Source: JALHFZ01 sp963674625
Lineage (GTDB): Bacteria; Synergistota; Synergistia; Synergistales; Aminobacteriaceae
NCBI GenBank assembly: GCA_963674625.2
Contig: CAXXXO010000001.1
Location: 186,001 to 250,000 of the forward strand
Reading direction: 5' to 3'
Length of the DNA: 64,000 nt
This document shows positions 47,749 to 56,194 of the stretch, piece by piece. The position numbers and the translations under genes were made by a program. The notes below the pieces were generated by a model. That model was not told the origin of the DNA and did not search any database. It was given only the letters and a program-made list of their open reading frames with translations. Positions within the stretch are counted from its first letter, which is position 1. Each line of letters starts with the position of its first letter.

Positions 47749-50043
47749 ATGTCCATCCAGCGGAAAATGCTTCTTCTCTTAAGCGGCTTTCTCCTCATCA
47801 CCCTTGTCCTTACCTTCGGAAGCTATTCCCTGACAGGACTGAGCGTCCGCGCCAGAGTGGAGGAGTCGGCCCTCGCAGTGGTGAGAGAAAAGGGCCTGTC
47901 CTTTTCCCTGTATTTTTCAAAGCTGGAAAAACTTTCCGCCTTACTTGCCGAATCTCTCGCGTCCCTACCGGACGGAGGCGCATCCGAAAATTACGAGAAG
48001 CTCTTCTCCCGTTATCTCGGGGGAGTCCTCTCCGGGGACGCTCTGAACATCTTCATGGGCTTCGAAAACGGAGGGTTCGCCGATGCCTCGGGATGGACCC
48101 CGCCTCCGGGATATGACCCGAGGAAAAGAGAATGGTACTCCGACGCGGTACTGAGCGGAAAGACCCTTCTCACGGCACCCTACGTGGACCTCATTTCCGG
48201 TTCTTTGCTCGTAAGTGTCACCACCCCCGTCGTTTCCCGGAACGGAGAACTGATGGGTGTGGTAGGGATGGATGTAAATGTTGACGCCCTGGGGAAGAAC
48301 GTTTCAGAAGGAAGGCTCTTCGGGGCAGGACTGCCCTTCCTTGTGGACAGGGAAGGGCATTTTCTCGGGAGCGCTCTCCCGGGGTGGAGCATGTCCGAAA
48401 GCATCCTGCGCCTCTCCGCCACCATCTCTCCCGAATTGGCAGCCGCAGGGAAGAAAATCATCGAAGGCGACCGGGGGCCGATACGTCTTCCATTTCAGGG
48501 CGACAGGGCAACTCTCTTCGCCGCTTCTGCGGGAGAGGGTCTCACCATGGGAATGCTGCTGCCCGACCCACCACTGCGGGCCTTCATCCGGGACATCTCC
48601 CTTCTGCACCTTTTCGGAGGATTCACCATCCTCCTTCTGGCCCTTATCCTCCTCGTTCCGGTAGTTTTCAAATTATCCCGTTCCTTTTCCTCCCTTTCGG
48701 AGACTTTCGAGAGGCTGGGGACGAAAATCCCTGCCGTATGGGACCTCGAAGAAGCCGCCGAAAATGTCCAGGCCGCCGCAGTGGAAATAGGGGAGGCCGT
48801 GGCATCCACGAATGCTCCTGAATTTCGCCGTCTTCTGGGAAGCATGGAAAATACCCTCCGCACCATCGCCCGGCAGGGGGAGCGGATCGCCGCCCTCACG
48901 GAAGAAGGGAAAGCGGCGCAGAGAGATCTCTTCGCGACGAACGAAGAGCTCACGAAAAGGCAGCTGATCTGGAAGAACACCCTCGAAGTCATGAATACTC
49001 TGGCCGCACCGGGAGAGACGGAGAAAAAACTTCCCTCCATCATGGAAAGCATCCGCAAAAGCACCGGGGCATACGGGGTTCTTCTCGCCCACCCTTCCTC
49101 GGGCAGCTTGGAGGCCGTCGCCTTCTGCGGCTACGATGCCCTCGACCTGTCGGGTTTCCGCACGCCCCTTCAGGGGACCGTGGCAGGCAGAGCCTTTGCG
49201 GAGGGAGCTCCTCTCTGGGTTGAGGATGTGTCAGCGGAGGGGGAATACCTGGAAGTCCACCCTCTTGTCGTCACGGAGGTGGAAATTCCTCTCTTTCACC
49301 TCGGCAATCCCAAGGGTGTTCTCGAAGTCGCCTTCGACCGGAAGGAGATCAGAAACGACGATCTCCTGGAGACTCTCCTCCCCGTGGCTTCCGCCCTGGC
49401 GGGTTTTCTCGAGGTGGAGGATGCCCACGGAGAAATCAGGAATTCCTATAGGTACCTTGCGGAAAAACTTCAGTCCGTCACGGAGATCTACCACCTCGAG
49501 ACTGCGGACCACATGGACAGGATGGGGGCCTATTCCCGCCTTCTCGCCAGGGCCCTCGGGCGATCTGCCGAAGAGCAGGAGGATATCGCCGTCTTCTCGA
49601 GGCTTCACGATATCGGGAAGCTGCGCATTCCCCTGGAAATTCTCGCGAAACCCGGTTCTCTCACCGAGGACGAGCGGGAAGTGGTTCAGGTTCACCCCCT
49701 CTGGGGGGCGGAGCTTATCGGCGGAGGAAGATGGCTCGAAATGGCCCGGCGGATCTGCCTCACCCACCACGAAAAATGGGACGGAAGCGGCTACCCGGTA
49801 GGGCTCGCCGGGGACGCCATCCCCTGGGAGGGGCAGGTGGTGGCCCTTGGCGACATCTACGACGCCCTGCGTTCCAGGAGGGTCTACAAGGAGAGGATGT
49901 CCCACGAAGAGGCCGCACGGATCATTCTTCAGGGGGACGGCAGGACAAAGCCGGAACACTTCAGCCCGGAAGTACTCGAGGTCTTTCTGAATTTCTCGGA
50001 AGAAATGAACCTGATATTCGAAAAAATACAGCATCGAACGTAA
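47749..50043 (+). CDS. Cache-GAF-HD-GYP signalling phosphodiesterase
   Basis: 764 residues: a membrane helix at about 8-30, an extracytoplasmic double-Cache sensor (about 35-285; GYDPRKREWYSDAV, APYVDLISGSLLVSVTTPV), a second helix at about 287-308, a coiled linker, a GAF domain (about 405-555) and an HD-GYP domain (about 565-760). Catalytic motifs are RLHDIGK and HHEKWDGSGYP with the GYP triad intact, so cyclic di-GMP hydrolysis is expected. The Cache domain probably binds an amino acid or other small solute. It connects extracellular nutrient sensing with c-di-GMP. Confidence 0.9.
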   Translation: MSIQRKMLLLLSGFLLITLVLTFGSYSLTGLSVRARVEESALAVVREKGLSFSLYFSKLEKLSALLAESLASLPDGGASENYEKLFSRYLGGVLSGDALNIFMGFENGGFADASGWTPPPGYDPRKREWYSDAVLSGKTLLTAPYVDLISGSLLVSVTTPVVSRNGELMGVVGMDVNVDALGKNVSEGRLFGAGLPFLVDREGHFLGSALPGWSMSESILRLSATISPELAAAGKKIIEGDRGPIRLPFQGDRATLFAASAGEGLTMGMLLPDPPLRAFIRDISLLHLFGGFTILLLALILLVPVVFKLSRSFSSLSETFERLGTKIPAVWDLEEAAENVQAAAVEIGEAVASTNAPEFRRLLGSMENTLRTIARQGERIAALTEEGKAAQRDLFATNEELTKRQLIWKNTLEVMNTLAAPGETEKKLPSIMESIRKSTGAYGVLLAHPSSGSLEAVAFCGYDALDLSGFRTPLQGTVAGRAFAEGAPLWVEDVSAEGEYLEVHPLVVTEVEIPLFHLGNPKGVLEVAFDRKEIRNDDLLETLLPVASALAGFLEVEDAHGEIRNSYRYLAEKLQSVTEIYHLETADHMDRMGAYSRLLARALGRSAEEQEDIAVFSRLHDIGKLRIPLEILAKPGSLTEDEREVVQVHPLWGAELIGGGRWLEMARRICLTHHEKWDGSGYPVGLAGDAIPWEGQVVALGDIYDALRSRRVYKERMSHEEAARIILQGDGRTKPEHFSPEVLEVFLNFSEEMNLIFEKIQHRT

Positions 50044-50057
50044 TGAGGAGGTGGCTG

Positions 50058-50461
50058 ATGAAGATGAAGACAAAGACAAAGGGACTCACAGCATTGCTGG
50101 CGCTTATGGTTTTCCCCTTTTCCGCCCGGGCGGCCGAGGAGAAGACCTGGGGCGGGGAGTCGAGAGAAAAGGTCCTCGAGGAATTCTCCCGGATCGCCGA
50201 ATCGGCCCGAAAAGAATGGCAGGTCCCCGGTATGGCCGTTTCGGTAGTTCAGGGTGACAGGGTCATCTTTGCCCGGGGGTATGGAGTCCGCCGCCTCGGC
50301 AAAGAGGATCCTGTAACTCCTGAAACCCTTTTCAGATCGGCTCCATCTCGAAATCCTTCACCGCTGCCCTCCTGGCCATGGAAGTGGATGCCGGCCGCCT
50401 GAAATGGGACAGGCCCGTCGCCGGGGGAAGTGGAGCAAAAGCAAGCACCACCGGAGAATGA
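50058..50461 (+). pseudogene. Truncated, frameshifted beta-lactamase-family serine hydrolase
   Basis: A good start (GAGGAGGTGG before ATG) and a signal peptide, then EWQVPGMAVSVVQGDRVIFARGYGVRRLG of the class C beta-lactamase/EstB family. At about 50331 the frame shifts: in the next frame comes QIGSISKSFTAALLAMEVD, with the catalytic SxxK (SISK). One T missing from the CTTTTCAG run would explain it. Coding matter then ends at TGA 50459, far short of the usual 350-plus residues, so the 3' part is deleted as well. Confidence 0.75.
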
Positions 50462-50493
50462 GAATTCCCCGCGGAGTGTTTTTGCTGTAAACA

Positions 50494-50531
50494 AAAAAGC
50501 AGGAAGCCGTTGAGGCCGCTTCCTGCTTTTT
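50494..50531. terminator. Bidirectional terminator
   Basis: Stem AAAAAGCAGGAAGC with complement GCTTCCTGCTTTTT, T-run on both strands, between the beta-lactamase remnant and the convergent hsp20 gene. Confidence 0.88.
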
Positions 50532-50553
50532 GGAAGGGTATTCAGAAAGAGGG

Positions 50554-51144
50554 TCAGCGTTTCTCTTTGGACTCCTTCTCTTCATTTCTTTCCTTCTCGT
50601 TTCGTTCCTTTTCGCTCTTCTTCTCCTCGGAATGCCTGAGGTTCTTGACATCCACGGTCTCATGGCCGCTTCCGATCTCCACCTTCTTCATCCGCTCGGT
50701 CTGGGCCTTTTCCTTGATATCGATGGTCAGAACGCCGTTTTTGAAGTTGGCCCGGGCGCTTTCGGGATCAACGTCCGAAGGGAACTGGATGGACCGGGAA
50801 ACGGTGCCGTAGTACCGTTCCGACCGGAAATAATCGTTTTCGTCCACGGTCTTTTCATCCGATTTTTCCGCCTTCAGCGTGAGCCGGTCCTCGTAGACGT
50901 TGAGCTCCACCTTTGACGGATCAATTCCGGGAAGCTCGAATTCCACATACACCTTCCCGTCCTTCCGGTAGAAATCCCCCCGGGGAATAGACAATCCGGA
51001 CTCGTTTTCGGATGAATATCCGCCCTCGGTACGGGTATCGCCGAAAATCCTGACCATATCCCGCATCATCCGCTCCATAGGCGTAAAGACCACGGGAGAG
51101 TAGTTCGTATCGAGGGGCCGCACAGAAAGATATCTCCGTACCAT
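50554..51144 (-). CDS. Small heat shock protein (Hsp20/alpha-crystallin)
   Basis: 196 residues from the ATG at 51144 with GGAGGTG 6 bases upstream; the ATG at 51159 lies in front of this ribosome site. The alpha-crystallin domain spans about residues 55-160 (DGKVYVEFELPGIDPSKVELNVYEDRLTLKAE, GTVSRSIQFPSDVDPE, ARANFKNGVLTIDI). An unusual tail of about 25 Lys/Glu/Arg residues (EEKKSEKERNEKERNEE) replaces the usual IxI-bearing end. It holds unfolding proteins for refolding by ClpB/DnaK. Confidence 0.9.
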   Translation of the reverse strand: MVRRYLSVRPLDTNYSPVVFTPMERMMRDMVRIFGDTRTEGGYSSENESGLSIPRGDFYRKDGKVYVEFELPGIDPSKVELNVYEDRLTLKAEKSDEKTVDENDYFRSERYYGTVSRSIQFPSDVDPESARANFKNGVLTIDIKEKAQTERMKKVEIGSGHETVDVKNLRHSEEKKSEKERNEKERNEEKESKEKR

Positions 51145-51186
51145 AACATTCACCTCCATTAGAAGTTAATTGAATATATATTGATT

Positions 51187-51214
51187 ATTATAATCATAAC
51201 CATTGGGATGACAA
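51187..51214 (-). promoter_or_regulatory. Promoter of hsp20
   Basis: Minus strand: TTGTCA (51214-51209), 16-base spacer, perfect TATAAT (51192-51187), 42 bases before the ATG. No CIRCE element is visible. Confidence 0.65.
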
Positions 51215-51387
51215 CGGGAAAAAGGGGAATTTACGGAAGGAAAAAAGGGAATAAACGGTTAAAAATGGAGATAAGCTCTTTATTTCTTTTATTTTCTTCT
51301 TTTTACTTTCCATCGCAATTCCCCTTTCTGCTTTTCTGCTGTATAGTGGTCTTCGAAAGGACAATCCGTCAAGAGAGGTGATTGCTG

Positions 51388-51969
51388 ATGAAGAAAACTA
51401 TCGCTCTTTCCACTCCCCTGTATCCGGCTCCCTGCATCGTCCTGGGGGTCTACGATCCAAAGGGTGTTCCCGGAGGCATGGTGGTGGCCTGGGGAGGAGT
51501 CTGCTGCTCCGAACCTCCCTGCATTTCCGTCGGCATCCGCAAATCCCGCTACAGCTACGAGGGAATTTCGGCCCATCAGGCCTTTACGGTGAATATTCCC
51601 TCGGAAGAATATACTGCCGAGGCCGACTACTTCGGCATCTTTTCCGGCAGGGACGAAAATAAATTTGCCGCTGCCCGCCTCACTCCCCGGAGGGGAGAGG
51701 AGGTCAACGCCCCCCTGATAGAGGAGTTTCCCATCTCCATGGAGTGCAGGGTGGTCCATTCCCATGATCTGGGGTCCCACGTCCTCTTCGTCGGAGAAGT
51801 GGTCAGAACATGGGCTGCGGAAGAATGTCTGAACGACTCCGGTTATCCCGACCCCCTCAAGGTCCGCCCCCTCGTCTTCGCCCCCCAGTACGGGGCCTAT
51901 TACGGCCTGGGGGACGTGGTGGGCCACGCTTTCCGGGACGGACGGTCAATCCGGGAAAGGGAAGTGTAG
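51388..51969 (+). CDS. Flavin reductase-like FMN-binding protein
   Basis: 193 residues from the ATG at 51388 with AGAGGTGA upstream. TIALSTPLYPAPCIVLGVYD at the N-terminus, GGMVVAWGGVCCSEPPCISVGIRKSRYSYEGI, FTVNIPSEEY and the HVLFVGEVV strand fit the split-barrel flavin reductase family, of which many anaerobe members act as flavoredoxins. FMN is the likely cofactor; the partner is unknown. It lies 80 bases upstream of pepF. Confidence 0.85.
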   Translation: MKKTIALSTPLYPAPCIVLGVYDPKGVPGGMVVAWGGVCCSEPPCISVGIRKSRYSYEGISAHQAFTVNIPSEEYTAEADYFGIFSGRDENKFAAARLTPRRGEEVNAPLIEEFPISMECRVVHSHDLGSHVLFVGEVVRTWAAEECLNDSGYPDPLKVRPLVFAPQYGAYYGLGDVVGHAFRDGRSIREREV

Positions 51970-52049
51970 CGGAACCGGTTTCCCGACCTTTTTCCTCCGA
52001 ATCCTCGTCCCCTTTCCCCGGAAAGGGCAGCTGAAAGGAGTTTCGAACG

Positions 52050-53894
52050 ATGGTTTTTTCTTTTCTTTCCTCCGGCCGGCCGGAGGACTTCCTGCTCTCC
52101 GGCGCGACGCCTCTCCGGAAGGACATCCCCGAAAGGTTTCTCTGGAACCTGGGGGCAATCTTCCCGAACGACGAGGCCTGGGAGAGGGTTTTTTCCGATG
52201 TTGAAAACGAGGCAGGCACCTTCTCCTCCTTTCGGGGAAATCTTTTCTCCGGCCCCGAAAGACTGCTCGAATTTCTTCGCGCCGAGGAAAAGACGGGGGA
52301 GAAAGCAGGCAAGCTCTACGCCTATGCCACCATGAAAAGCCACGAGGACACGGCCCTTTCTCTCTACCAGGGGATGGCAGACCGTGCCGGAACCCTCCTC
52401 GCGTCCTTCGGCGCGGCCCTCTCCTTTTTCCGTCCGGAGGTCCTCGCCGCAGGCCGGGAGCAAGTGGAGGAGTTCCTTCAGACTTCTTCGGCTCTCGAGA
52501 GATACAGACATTCTTTCGAGGAGATTCTCCGCATGGAGGGGCATGTCCTCTCCCGTGCGGAGGAAGAGCTTCTCGCCCGGTCCGACGAAGTGGCCCGTAC
52601 TGCGGAGACGGCCTTCTCCCTGCTCACCAACGCAGATATGACCTTCCCCTTCATCCTCGACGAAAAGGGCGCGGAGACGGAGCTTTCGGAGGAGCGGTAC
52701 TTCCTTCTGAACAGGTCGAAGGACCGGCGGGTACGGAGGGATTCCTTCATCGGACTCTACGGCACCTACGGAAAATATCGAAATGTCCTCGGCGCCCTCT
52801 ATTCGGGAAGCGTGAAATCCGACCTCTTCTTCTCCAAGGCCCGGAATTACCCGTCCTCCCTCGAGGCCGCCCTCCACGGAGACAATATCCCAACGGAGGT
52901 GTACTCCTCGGTGATCTCCGCCGTACGGAAGAACCTCGACGCCCTTCATGACTACATGGTCCTCCGGAAAAAAGCCCTTTCCCTGGATGAACTCCACATG
53001 TACGATCTCAACGTTCCCCTTGCGGACGAGCCCGAGGTTTCCTATTCCTGGGAGCAGGCGAAGGAAATGGTGGCGGAGGGGCTGGCCCCCCTGGGAGAGG
53101 AGTATCTGTCGGTCCTGAATGAGGGCTTCGGCTCGGGATGGGTGGATGTCTACGAAAACCGGGGGAAGCGGAAGGGAGCTTACTCATGGGGCAGCTACGG
53201 AACTCACCCCTACGTCCTTTTGAACTTCAACGGGTCTCTCCGGGATGTCTTCACCGTGGCCCACGAGATGGGCCATTCACTGCACACGTGGTTTTCCCAC
53301 AGAAACCAGCCACAGGTCTACGCAGACTACACAATCTTTCTCGCCGAGGTGGCCTCCACCACGAACGAGGCCCTGCTCCTCGAATCCCTCCTCGACCGGG
53401 CGTCGAAGGAGGAGCGTATTTTCCTTCTGAACCACTACCTCGACCAGGTCCGGACCACGGTCTTCCGCCAGGGCATGTTCGCCGAGTTCGAGAGGGAAAC
53501 CCACCGCCTGGCCGAAGATGGGGAGGCCCTGCCGGCCGAGCGCCTCTGCAGCTGCTGGATGGACCTCAACCGGGACTATCACGGTCCGGCCATGGTCGTC
53601 GACCGGGAGATCGAGGTGGAGTGGGCTCGTATTCCCCATTTCTATTCCGCCTTCTACGTCTACAAATATGTCACCGGCTTTGCCGCCGCGGCGGCTCTCT
53701 CCCGGGGGCTGCGGGAGGAAGGGGAGAAGGCCCGGAGCCGATACCTGCATTTCCTCTCCCGGGGAAGCTCCGCCTGGTCCCTCGATATTCTGCGGGAGGC
53801 AGGGGTGGATATGGCCACCTCCGGTCCTCTCGAGAGGACTATCGGGAATTTCCGGGAGAAGACCGCTCTTCTCGGACAGCTGCTGAGTGAATAA
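52050..53894 (+). CDS. pepF: Oligoendopeptidase F (M3B metallopeptidase)
   Basis: 614 residues, standard length. The zinc site is VAHEMGHSLHTWFS (HExxH near residue 408), with the third ligand Glu in FLAEVASTTNEALL about 28 residues later; GRKGAYSWG-like RKGAYSWGSYGTHPYVLLNFNG comes just before. It cuts peptides of about 7-17 residues in the cytoplasm, feeding amino acid fermentation. AAAGGAG lies about 9 bases before the ATG. It converges on a lysR gene. Confidence 0.94.
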   Translation: MVFSFLSSGRPEDFLLSGATPLRKDIPERFLWNLGAIFPNDEAWERVFSDVENEAGTFSSFRGNLFSGPERLLEFLRAEEKTGEKAGKLYAYATMKSHEDTALSLYQGMADRAGTLLASFGAALSFFRPEVLAAGREQVEEFLQTSSALERYRHSFEEILRMEGHVLSRAEEELLARSDEVARTAETAFSLLTNADMTFPFILDEKGAETELSEERYFLLNRSKDRRVRRDSFIGLYGTYGKYRNVLGALYSGSVKSDLFFSKARNYPSSLEAALHGDNIPTEVYSSVISAVRKNLDALHDYMVLRKKALSLDELHMYDLNVPLADEPEVSYSWEQAKEMVAEGLAPLGEEYLSVLNEGFGSGWVDVYENRGKRKGAYSWGSYGTHPYVLLNFNGSLRDVFTVAHEMGHSLHTWFSHRNQPQVYADYTIFLAEVASTTNEALLLESLLDRASKEERIFLLNHYLDQVRTTVFRQGMFAEFERETHRLAEDGEALPAERLCSCWMDLNRDYHGPAMVVDREIEVEWARIPHFYSAFYVYKYVTGFAAAAALSRGLREEGEKARSRYLHFLSRGSSAWSLDILREAGVDMATSGPLERTIGNFREKTALLGQLLSE

Positions 53895-54833
53895 TCACAG
53901 GGCGGTCTGCGGACCGCCCTCCTTCAGCAGCCTTTTGCCGTAGACTTCCAGCAGCTTTACCATCTCCCACCCCGGATAGGAAAGACCCCCTGAAGAGGAG
54001 TAGACGCACTGGATTTCCCAGGGCGGAGGGTCCATTTCCGGGAGAGGAGCCGCAGCGAGCCGCCCTTCCGCAAGAGACCGGGCGACCGACAGGGCGCTCG
54101 TGATAGCTATTCCTACCCCTTCCTCAGCGAGGCTTTTCGCCGTCTCGATATCGTCCACCTCCACCTCCTGTCCGAACCGGACATCTTTTCGCAGAAGGAA
54201 TTCATCAACGTGGGCGGCGAGAGGGCAGCTCCCTCCGAAGCGGATGAAGGTCTCATCCGCTGTCTTCAGCGGTCCTTTCCGGTTTCGTATATTGCCGGGG
54301 GATTCCACGGGAAGAAGCGGATCGAATCCCAGGGACCGGTACGTGAGGGACGAATCCCGGGAGGAGAGAAAACTTTGTCCCAGCAGCACCAGCTCAAGGC
54401 GGCCTTTTTTGAGATCCGTGAGAACCTCCTGGACGTTCCCCGATCTGACTGAAAGAGATATCCCGGGAAAAGCCCGCCGGAAAGCAGCGAGGGCGCCGGG
54501 AAGGATATAGGCTCCGGCGAAAGGGGAAACTCCCATCTCCAGCCTGCCGGAGCCGAGGGTCTGCATATCCCGGAACCGTTCCGGGATTTCATCGGCCCTG
54601 CGGAGCAGATCCGAGGCGAGAATGTACAGCGCTCTCCCCTCAGGGGTCAGGGAGATCGTTCTTCCTTTTCGGAGAAAAAGACGGACCGAGTAGTCCTGTT
54701 CGAGGGAGGCGATGTGCTGGCTGACTGAAGGCTGGGAGAGGTAGAGCTTGTCCGCCGCCCGCCGGAATGTTCCTTCCTCGACGATTGCGCAAAAAACCCT
54801 GAGCTGATGAAGGTTGACGGTGATCCCCCCCAT
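53895..54833 (-). CDS. LysR-family transcriptional regulator
   Basis: 312 residues. N-terminal winged helix-turn-helix NLHQLRVFCAIVEEGTFRRAADKLYLSQPSVSQHIASLEQDY (about 6-48), followed by a two-lobed effector domain. It is divergent to an operon for an M20 hydrolase and PLP enzymes, which it most likely controls. No SD is evident before the ATG; a perfect TATAAT lies about 22 bases upstream. The 3' end contains a hairpin (53899-53920) that also ends pepF. Confidence 0.9.
   Translation of the reverse strand: MGGITVNLHQLRVFCAIVEEGTFRRAADKLYLSQPSVSQHIASLEQDYSVRLFLRKGRTISLTPEGRALYILASDLLRRADEIPERFRDMQTLGSGRLEMGVSPFAGAYILPGALAAFRRAFPGISLSVRSGNVQEVLTDLKKGRLELVLLGQSFLSSRDSSLTYRSLGFDPLLPVESPGNIRNRKGPLKTADETFIRFGGSCPLAAHVDEFLLRKDVRFGQEVEVDDIETAKSLAEEGVGIAITSALSVARSLAEGRLAAAPLPEMDPPPWEIQCVYSSSGGLSYPGWEMVKLLEVYGKRLLKEGGPQTAL
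53899..53920. terminator. Hairpin between pepF and lysR ends
   Basis: A 9-bp stem AGGGCGGTC/GACCGCCCT with a 4-base loop overlapping the last codons of the lysR gene; followed by CCTT only. Confidence 0.55.
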
Positions 54834-54901
54834 AATATAGGTTTTATTTATGGATTATATCATTTTTTGCTTCTTGAAAATAATAATATCAGGTGTATCT
54901 T
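54834..54901 (+). promoter_or_regulatory. Divergent control region for lysR and the M20 operon
   Basis: Plus-strand promoter TTGAAA (54874-54879), 16-base spacer, TATCTT (54896-54901). Upstream AT-rich DNA contains an inverted ATAAT...ATTAT pair (about 54831-54857) that could be a LysR box. The predicted start near 54908 lies past the ATG at 54893 and supports the TTG at 54926 as start of the first gene. Confidence 0.55.
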
Positions 54902-54925
54902 AAAAACGAGAGGGAGGCGCGTTTC

Positions 54926-56194
54926 TTGAAAGAGAGCAGAAAAAACAGCCTCATACAGGTATGCAGGGAAATGGTCCGCCGTCCGAGTCCCTCGGGGCAG
55001 GAAGGCACCGTGGCCCGCTTCGTCGCCGACACCATGCGCTCTCTCGGATATGACTCCGTGACCACCGATCTCTACGGAAACGTTCTAGGCAGGATTGTTT
55101 TCTCTCCCGGGCCGGAACGGCTTCTTTTCACCGCCCAGATGGACCACGTGGATGCCGGGGACGCGGCGGAGTGGTCCAAATATCCCTTCGGCGCCTTCAT
55201 AGAGCAGAACAGAATTTTCGGCAGGGCCGCCTCCGACCAGAAAGGGGCTCTCGCCGCCATGATCCTCGCCGGAGCATTTCTGAAGGCCGACCGGGAAGGG
55301 GCTTTCCGGGGGGAACTGACCGTGGCCGCGGCGGTGCACCAGGAGACCTTCGAGGATGTGGCCGCCCGGGCGATCGGCGATTCTGTGGAGCCGACCTGCG
55401 TCATCGTCGGCGAAGCCTCTGATCTCCTTCTCGAACGGGGCCAGCGGGGGCGGGCGGAGATCCGGATCGATACCTTCGGAAAGATGGCCCACTCCTCCCA
55501 TCCCGAGTTCGGGGTCAACGCCGCGGACACCATGGCGTCCCTTCTCGCCTTCATGAAAAAGAAATTCGCTCCTCCCCGGGATCCCTTTCTGGGGGATGGC
55601 ATCCTCGTCCTCACCAGCCTCCATTCCACTCCCTTATCGAACAGCGGCGCCATTCCCGAGAAGTGCACGGCCGTTTTCGACCGGCGTCTCCTGACCGGTG
55701 AAACGCTGGAGGGAGTGATCGGACAGATCGAAAGAATTATTGAAGACGCAGCACCGTCCATTCCGGGACTTCGGGCAGGGGTAACCTTTCCCGTCATGGA
55801 AAGCCGGTGCTATACCGGTTCCCCCCTGCGGGGCAATCACTACGCCCCCGCCTGGTTTCTGCCGGCAGACTCTCCCCTTCTCGCTCTCCTCTCCGGATCC
55901 CTGTCGAAGGCGGGACTTCCTTCGGCCGTTTCACCCCGTCCCGGTTTCGGCACCAACGGATGCTATTTTGCCGGAGTCCGGGACATTCCCTCCGTGATCT
56001 ACGGACCTTCGAAGAAAGAACAGGTTCACGGCATCGACGAGTACATTGAAATCAAAGATCTGGTGGGCGCATGCAGGGGATATTACGCCATTGCCTCAGG
56101 ACTTCTGGAAAAGAGGACAAAAGAAATCTGCCCTGCTGAAATCCCGCTGACGAATTCAGGAGAAGGAGAAAACCTCTATGGGAAAACCAGTTGA
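54926..56194 (+). CDS. M20 family metallohydrolase (YgeY/ArgE-DapE type)
   Basis: 422 residues from a TTG 8 bases after GGGAGG. Zinc-site motifs: TAQMDHVDAGD (His), GRAASDQKGALAAMI (bridging Asp), HQETFEDVAARA (catalytic Glu), VGEASDLLLERGQRGRAE, and PGFGTNGCYFAGV. The layout is that of the YgeY-like branch near acetylornithine deacetylase and carboxypeptidases. It should release an amino acid from an acylated or dipeptide substrate. It is the first gene of an operon continuing with three PLP enzymes under a divergent LysR regulator. Confidence 0.88.
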   Translation: MKESRKNSLIQVCREMVRRPSPSGQEGTVARFVADTMRSLGYDSVTTDLYGNVLGRIVFSPGPERLLFTAQMDHVDAGDAAEWSKYPFGAFIEQNRIFGRAASDQKGALAAMILAGAFLKADREGAFRGELTVAAAVHQETFEDVAARAIGDSVEPTCVIVGEASDLLLERGQRGRAEIRIDTFGKMAHSSHPEFGVNAADTMASLLAFMKKKFAPPRDPFLGDGILVLTSLHSTPLSNSGAIPEKCTAVFDRRLLTGETLEGVIGQIERIIEDAAPSIPGLRAGVTFPVMESRCYTGSPLRGNHYAPAWFLPADSPLLALLSGSLSKAGLPSAVSPRPGFGTNGCYFAGVRDIPSVIYGPSKKEQVHGIDEYIEIKDLVGACRGYYAIASGLLEKRTKEICPAEIPLTNSGEGENLYGKTS

